Shown here: positions 60,208 to 64,000 of the stretch, piece by piece
How the letters are laid out: each line of letters begins with the position of its first letter
How positions within the stretch are numbered: the first letter of the stretch is position 1
Assembly (NCBI GenBank): GCA_963841715.1
Contig: CAWJDP010000001.1
Span: forward strand, 868,001-932,000
Origin: DASPWW01 sp963841715
GTDB lineage: Bacteria > Actinomycetota > Thermoleophilia > Solirubrobacterales > 70-9
Direction of reading: 5' to 3'
DNA: 64,000 nucleotides
Made by a program: the position numbers and the translations under genes
Notes under the pieces: model-generated
What the model was told of the DNA's origin: nothing
Seen by the model: the letters and a program-made list of their open reading frames with translations, nothing else
Database searches by the model: none

Positions 60208-60260
60208 AGCGCGGCGGGAGCCCGGCGCGGCGGCGGCGAGGCAGGGGTATCGTCCCAGCG

Positions 60261-61826
60261 GTGCTGCAGGGACGCCGCCTTCGGGTGATCTGGGGACTGC
60301 TCGCCCTCGGGGCGCTCGTCGCCGTACCGGCGGCCGCGCGGGCAAGCGTGTACTGCGTCCACCAGGGCGGTAGCTGCCCCGGGGGTGAGATCAATAGGGG
60401 GTCGGACCTCGCGGGAGCGCTCAGCGACGCGGACTCGAACGCGGGGCCGGACTCGGTCGAGATCGGGGCGGGCACCTACAGCGGCGGGCCGTTCGCGAGC
60501 AGCTCCGGCGACCAGCTCACCGTCACCGGGGCGGGGCAGGGCCAGACGACGCTGAGCGCGGGCGTCGCCCAGACCATCCTTCAGATCCATGACGCGGCGG
60601 GCTCGATGGTCCACGACCTGACGCTCGCGATGGCGCCGGGAGCGGGTGGCCTCGGCCTCGACCTCCAAAACACCGCGGCTTCGAAGGTGACGGTCAGCGG
60701 GACCCCCACCGACGCCACCGGCGTGAGGCTGTTCACGAGCTCGCTGGTGGATTCCACGATCTCATTGCCGAACGGCGGGAGCGGGGACCTGGGCATCAGC
60801 AGCGGCGGAGGCACGAACGAGATCGACCGAACGGCGATCACAGCGCAGGCCGGAGTCGAGCACAGCTCTCCTAACGTCACCGACTTGATCAGCCTGTCCT
60901 CGATCCAAGCGGATGGGATCGGAGTGACCACGGACGGCGGAACCGTGAACATCGACGACACCCTGATCGACCTGGGAACGAGCCCCGGAGCCACCGGCCT
61001 CTGCGCTTGCAACGGCAACTACCCCACCAACCGCGCGATGAGCCTCAACGCCCGCCACCTTACGATCGTCGGGGGCGCGAGCGGCTCGCAGGGAATCCGC
61101 GCGTTCGTCAACAGTCCGGCATCCGGAGACGATGGCGACAGCGCGACAGGGACACTGAAGGACTCGGTGATCAGCGGTCCCGACGAGCCGATCGTCGTGC
61201 AGACAAACAACGGCGAGCACGCCTCGGTCACCAGCTCGTACTCGAACTACGACCCGTCCGGCAACATCGTCGATCCGCAGGTCGGCGGGGACCCGCCGGG
61301 GACCGCGACGCTGACCGAGGACCCCCCCCATACGAACACGAACAACCCCCCCGGTTTCATCAACGCCTCGAGCGGCAACTACAAGCTCGCCGCCGGATCG
61401 GCACTGATCGACGCCGGGAACCCGAACCCGCTCGGGGTTCCGGGGACGCCGCCGAAGGACCTCGGCGGCAGCGATCGCGTCCGCGACGGAAACTGCGACG
61501 GGTTCGCGTACAGCGACATCGGCGCGTACGAGTACCAGCCCAACTGCCCGACTCCACCGAGCGACGACGACACGACGCCGCCGGAGACGAAGATCGACAA
61601 GAAGCCGAAGAGGAAGTCGCACAAGCGCAAGCCGATGATCACCTTCTCGGCGAACGAGCAGGCGAACTTCCGGTGCAAGCTCGACAAGAAGCCGTTCGCC
61701 CTCTGCACCTCTCCCTACGTGAAGAAGCTGAAGCCCGGCAAGCACACGTTCCGGGTCGAGGCGACCGACGTGTCGGGGAACACCGACACCTCGCCCGCGA
61801 AGGTGAAGTTCAAGATCAAGCGCTAG
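60261..61826 (+). CDS. Secreted beta-helix protein with C-terminal beta-sandwich module
   Basis: A 521-residue exported protein. The signal peptide (RRLRVIWGLLALGALVAVPA, cleavage near ARAS) is clear. From about 40 to 400 the sequence has Gly/Asn/Ser-rich repeating strands such as VDPQVGGDP and GTYSGGPF, typical of right-handed parallel beta-helices and of the choice-of-anchor-Q style. NNPPGFINASSGNYKLAAGS and LGGSDRVRDGNCDGFAYSDIGAYEY form the family end motif. A Lys-rich linker (KKPKRKSHKRKP) leads to an Ig-like module with ATDVSGNTDTSPAKV. The ligand is unknown. The GTG at 60261 was taken as start. It ends in a terminator shared with the next gene. Confidence 0.75.
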   Translation: MLQGRRLRVIWGLLALGALVAVPAAARASVYCVHQGGSCPGGEINRGSDLAGALSDADSNAGPDSVEIGAGTYSGGPFASSSGDQLTVTGAGQGQTTLSAGVAQTILQIHDAAGSMVHDLTLAMAPGAGGLGLDLQNTAASKVTVSGTPTDATGVRLFTSSLVDSTISLPNGGSGDLGISSGGGTNEIDRTAITAQAGVEHSSPNVTDLISLSSIQADGIGVTTDGGTVNIDDTLIDLGTSPGATGLCACNGNYPTNRAMSLNARHLTIVGGASGSQGIRAFVNSPASGDDGDSATGTLKDSVISGPDEPIVVQTNNGEHASVTSSYSNYDPSGNIVDPQVGGDPPGTATLTEDPPHTNTNNPPGFINASSGNYKLAAGSALIDAGNPNPLGVPGTPPKDLGGSDRVRDGNCDGFAYSDIGAYEYQPNCPTPPSDDDTTPPETKIDKKPKRKSHKRKPMITFSANEQANFRCKLDKKPFALCTSPYVKKLKPGKHTFRVEATDVSGNTDTSPAKVKFKIKR

Positions 61827-61871
61827 CGGCGCGGATCCGCCGAAGCGGACACCCGCGGGCCGCTAGCGCTT
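61818..61871. terminator. Bidirectional hairpin containing both stop codons
   Basis: AAGCGCTAGCGGC (61818-61830) and GCCGCTAGCGCTT (61859-61871) are exact reverse complements with a 28-base loop. Each arm holds the last two codons (Lys-Arg) and the TAG stop of one convergent gene. A 13-base GC-rich stem should terminate both transcripts. Confidence 0.65.
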
Positions 61872-62483
61872 CTTGACGAGCTTGAGCTTTGCCACCACGA
61901 CCTCGAGCTGGCCGCCCGGGCCGGGGCTGAACGTCACGGTCGGCGCGACCCTGGCCTTCCCCTTCCGCCGCAGCTTCCGTTTCGCGGTGCCCTTGGCGGT
62001 GACCGGGAACGTCACCGGGCCGGCGCCGCCGACGTGCGACCTCGAGCCCCTCAAGGACTCGCCGAACAGCTTCACGCTGCCGGGTCCCGGCGCCCGCGCC
62101 TCGAGCTCACCCGTGCCCTTGCGGCGGTCGAGCGTCGTGCTCACGATCTCGAGCTCGCGCACGGTCAGCGTCGTCGTCGCGGAGCTCGGCTCGTTGGCGC
62201 CGTCGCCGCCGTACGATGCCGTGATCGCCGTGTCGGCCGCGTCGCCGCGAGCATAGGTCGTCGAGCACGACGACTCCGACGCCCCGGTCGGCGTCAACGC
62301 GCACGCGCCGCCCGCTCCGAACGTCCCCCCGACGGCCGAGAACGTGACCGCGCCGCTCGGCGCGCTCCCGTTGACGGTCGCGACACAGGTCGTCGCCTGC
62401 GCGAGCCCGACCGCGCTCGGCTGGCAGAACACCGAGCTCGACGTCAGCTGCGCCGCTCCGGCCGCGGGCGCGATGACGAGCAC
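61863..62483 (-). CDS. Secreted Ig-like domain protein
   Basis: About 206 residues. The N-terminal part is the end of a signal peptide (LVLVIAPAAGAAQ); the frame is open upstream to about 62530 with SGTGSAFALATG, so the real start may be an upstream codon. One bacterial Ig-like domain (VFCQPSAVGLAQATTCVATVNG, then VTFSAVGGTFGAGG and STTYARGDAADTAITASYGG) is followed by a Lys/Arg-rich beta region (KGTAKRKLRRKGKARVAPTV). Cys pairs suggest disulphides. It shares its terminator with the beta-helix gene and lies 51 bases after metK. It is probably an envelope-associated protein. Confidence 0.65.
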   Translation of the reverse strand: MLVIAPAAGAAQLTSSSVFCQPSAVGLAQATTCVATVNGSAPSGAVTFSAVGGTFGAGGACALTPTGASESSCSTTYARGDAADTAITASYGGDGANEPSSATTTLTVRELEIVSTTLDRRKGTGELEARAPGPGSVKLFGESLRGSRSHVGGAGPVTFPVTAKGTAKRKLRRKGKARVAPTVTFSPGPGGQLEVVVAKLKLVKKR

Positions 62484-62533
62484 CAGTCCAGTCGCCAGCG
62501 CGAATGCCGAGCCCGTGCCGGACCGGGCGCCCG

Positions 62534-63765
62534 CTACGAGACCTCGGCCGGCTCCCCCGCCTCAAGCCCCGCCGCCTTTTGCAGCGCATCCGCCCTGTCG
62601 GTGCGCTCCCAAGTGAAGTCCTCGTCGTCGCGGCCGAAGTGCCCGTACGCCGCCGTCTTCTTGAAGATCGGCCGGTGGAGGTCGAGGTCGCGGCGGATTG
62701 CCGCCGGCCGGAGGTCGAACTCGTCGACGACAAGCCGCGTCAGCTCGGCGTCGGAGAGCTTCCCGGTGCCGAAGCTCTTGACCATCAGCGAGATCGGGTG
62801 TGCGACGCCGATCGCGTACGCGACCTGGACCTCGCAGCGCTCCGCGAGGCCCGCCGCGACGACGTTCTTCGCGACCCAGCGCGCTGCGTACGCCGCCGAG
62901 CGGTCGACCTTCGACGGGTCCTTGCCCGAGAACGCGCCGCCTCCGTGGCGGGCGGCGCCGCCGTAGGTGTCGACGATGATCTTGCGACCGGTGAGCCCGC
63001 AGTCGCCGACCGGCCCGCCGATGACGAAGCGCCCGGTGGGATTGATCAGCAGCGTGTCGGTGATCTGCTGCTCGTCGTACATCCCCTCGGGGAGCACCGC
63101 GCGGACGACCTGCTGGAGCAGGTCGGGCGGATCTGGGTCTCGCGGTCGGCGTCCTCGGAGTGCTGGGTGGAGATCAGCACGCGCTCGATCGAGACCGGCT
63201 TCTCGTCGCGGTAGCGAACCGTGACCTGGGTCTTGCCGTCGGGGCGCAGGTAGGGAAGCGTGCCGTCCTTGCGGACCTCGCTCAGGCGCCGGGCGAGACG
63301 GTGCGCGAGCGCAATCGGCAGCGGCATCAGCTCCGGCGTCTCGTTCGTCGCGTAGCCGAACATCATCCCCTGGTCGCCCGCGCCGGCGGCATCGACGCTG
63401 TCCTCGGACCCCTCCTCGCGCATCTCCTGGGCCTCATCCACGCCCTGGGCGATGTCCGGGGACTGCTGGTCCATGCGCTCGAGAACCTCGACCGTTTCGG
63501 CGCCGAACTTCGAATCGAAGCCGTCGTAGCCGATGTCGCGAATCGTGTCGCGGGCGATCTGGGTCAGGTCAAGCTCGGCGTCGGTGCGGATCTCCCCGGA
63601 GATCACGACGAGGTTCGTGTTCACGAGCGTCTCGCAGGCGACGCGCGCGTTTTCGGCCTGGCCGTGGGCCATCACGGCGTCGAGCACGGAGTCGGAGATC
63701 TTGTCCGCGACCTTGTCCGGGTGGCCCTCTGTGACGGACTCCGAAGTGAACAAGTACTCACTCAT
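62534..63765 (-). CDS. metK: S-adenosylmethionine synthetase, frameshifted
   Basis: Makes SAM from methionine and ATP. The N-terminal part is canonical (FTSESVTEGHPDKVADKISD, then GAGDQGMMFGYA). The C-terminal part has VIGGPVGDCGLTGRKIIVDTYGG and GGGAFSGKDPSKVDRSAAY. A single frame change near 63130, between DRETQI and DLLQQVV, splits it. Adding one base restores an ordinary 410-residue protein. The gene is essential, so sequence error is the likely cause. No SAM riboswitch is visible upstream. Confidence 0.95.
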
Positions 63766-63854
63766 GACTGCGGCATGCTACAGACGCCTGAGCCCGAGAT
63801 GGCGGGGGAGGCGATCGCCGCGGGAGCGCTCGCCGAGGGTGCGGAGCCCGCTTG

Positions 63855-64000
63855 CTAACCGGTCCCCACCGCGAGGCGCGCCTGCGTGTCGATCGCGTCG
63901 GGGCCGCGCTCGACCGCGACGCCGAGCGAGCGGAGCTTGCGGATATCGGACGCGAACAGCGCGTAGCCGGGGTCCTCGGCGAGCCCCTGCTGCTCGGCGA
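63855..64000 (-). CDS. C-terminal fragment of an unidentified gene, cut by window edge
   Basis: The minus-strand frame ending at TAG (63857-63855) reads GLAEDPGYALFASDIRKLR, then SLGVAVERGPDAIDTQARL and ends AVGTG. It is 89 bases upstream of metK in the same direction. In related genomes coaBC or rpoZ often precede metK, but these residues do not fit the ends of those proteins as I know them. Only about 47 residues are visible. Confidence 0.5.
   Translation of the reverse strand, partial: AEQQGLAEDPGYALFASDIRKLRSLGVAVERGPDAIDTQARLAVGTG

Noticed and set aside
63766..63854. A SAM riboswitch before metK
   Set aside because: The gap is only 89 bases and shows no recognisable SAM-I or SAM-II core.
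63775..63858. A 27-codon plus-strand ORF upstream of metK
   Set aside because: It is short, with no ribosome-binding site or family, and lies antisense to the gap before metK.
1..64000. CRISPR arrays, rRNA, tRNA or insertion sequences
   Set aside because: Gaps between genes are nearly all under 200 bases. None shows spaced direct repeats, cloverleaf-like sequence or transposase motifs on reading through them by eye.

Overview
The window is a GC-rich, densely coded stretch of bacterial chromosome. It most resembles a deep-branching actinobacterium of the class Thermoleophilia (Solirubrobacterales type). This placement rests on very high GC in all codon positions, many NTG starts and NTGA overlaps, a WhiG/FliA-type sigma factor beside a Xer recombinase and DprA, an R2lox with a TetR partner, a WS/DGAT acyltransferase and a SepIVA-like coiled-coil protein. 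It is inference from gene content, not a tree. I see no CRISPR array, rRNA, tRNA, prophage or insertion sequence.

Most of the window is a stretched version of the ancestral Gram-positive housekeeping gene string, read on the minus strand from right to left: metK - priA - def - fmt - rsmB - (envelope glycan genes) - ribD - ribE - ribBA - ribH - rpmB - yloV/fakA - recG - rsmD - coaD - sepIVA-like - (lipid/CoA genes) - yceD - (R2lox/TetR) - rpmF - plsX - acpP - rnc - smc - ftsY - (FG-GAP protein) - ffh - rpsP - khpA - trmD - rplS - lepB - rnhB - yraN - comM - dprA - thiD - ... - xerC/D - sigma - EF-G-like. Several lineage-specific cassettes interrupt this string. They are the plus-strand R2lox with its TetR regulator (30.6-32.3 kb), an LvaAB-like 4-hydroxyacyl-CoA kinase pair facing an enoyl-CoA hydratase and an SDR (33.6-37.3 kb), a CRTAC1-like secreted FG-GAP protein (22.7-24.8 kb), a membrane protein/GT2/flippase cassette (49.8-54.3 kb) and two secreted beta-rich proteins (60.3-62.5 kb).

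The left 15 kb holds cell-wall and lipid genes (L,D-transpeptidase, PlsC-like acyltransferase, SDR, alpha/beta hydrolase, WS/DGAT), ilvD and thiD. The centre holds translation, secretion, chromosome and lipid-initiation genes. The right third holds riboflavin synthesis, N-formylmethionine processing (fmt, def), replication restart (priA) and SAM synthesis.

A striking property is a high density of single-base frameshifts, mostly at 42.6-48.4 kb and 55.2-60.0 kb, with further ones in the carbonic anhydrase at the left edge and in metK. They break essential genes (metK, priA, def, fmt, rsmB, ribBA, ribE, ribH, yloV), so they are most likely sequence errors rather than decay. I annotate these as single genes with approximate frameshift positions.

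The most interesting biology seen here is: an SMC of only about 787 residues with no recognisable hinge; an ftsY that seems to start with CTG inside a CTGA overlap with smc; the use of all four NTGA overlaps; an EF-G paralogue without the catalytic switch-II histidine; an R2lox/TetR unit with a palindrome over the TetR start; an LvaAB-like operon carrying an uncharacterised Cys-rich third gene; and convergent terminators whose stems contain both stop codons.
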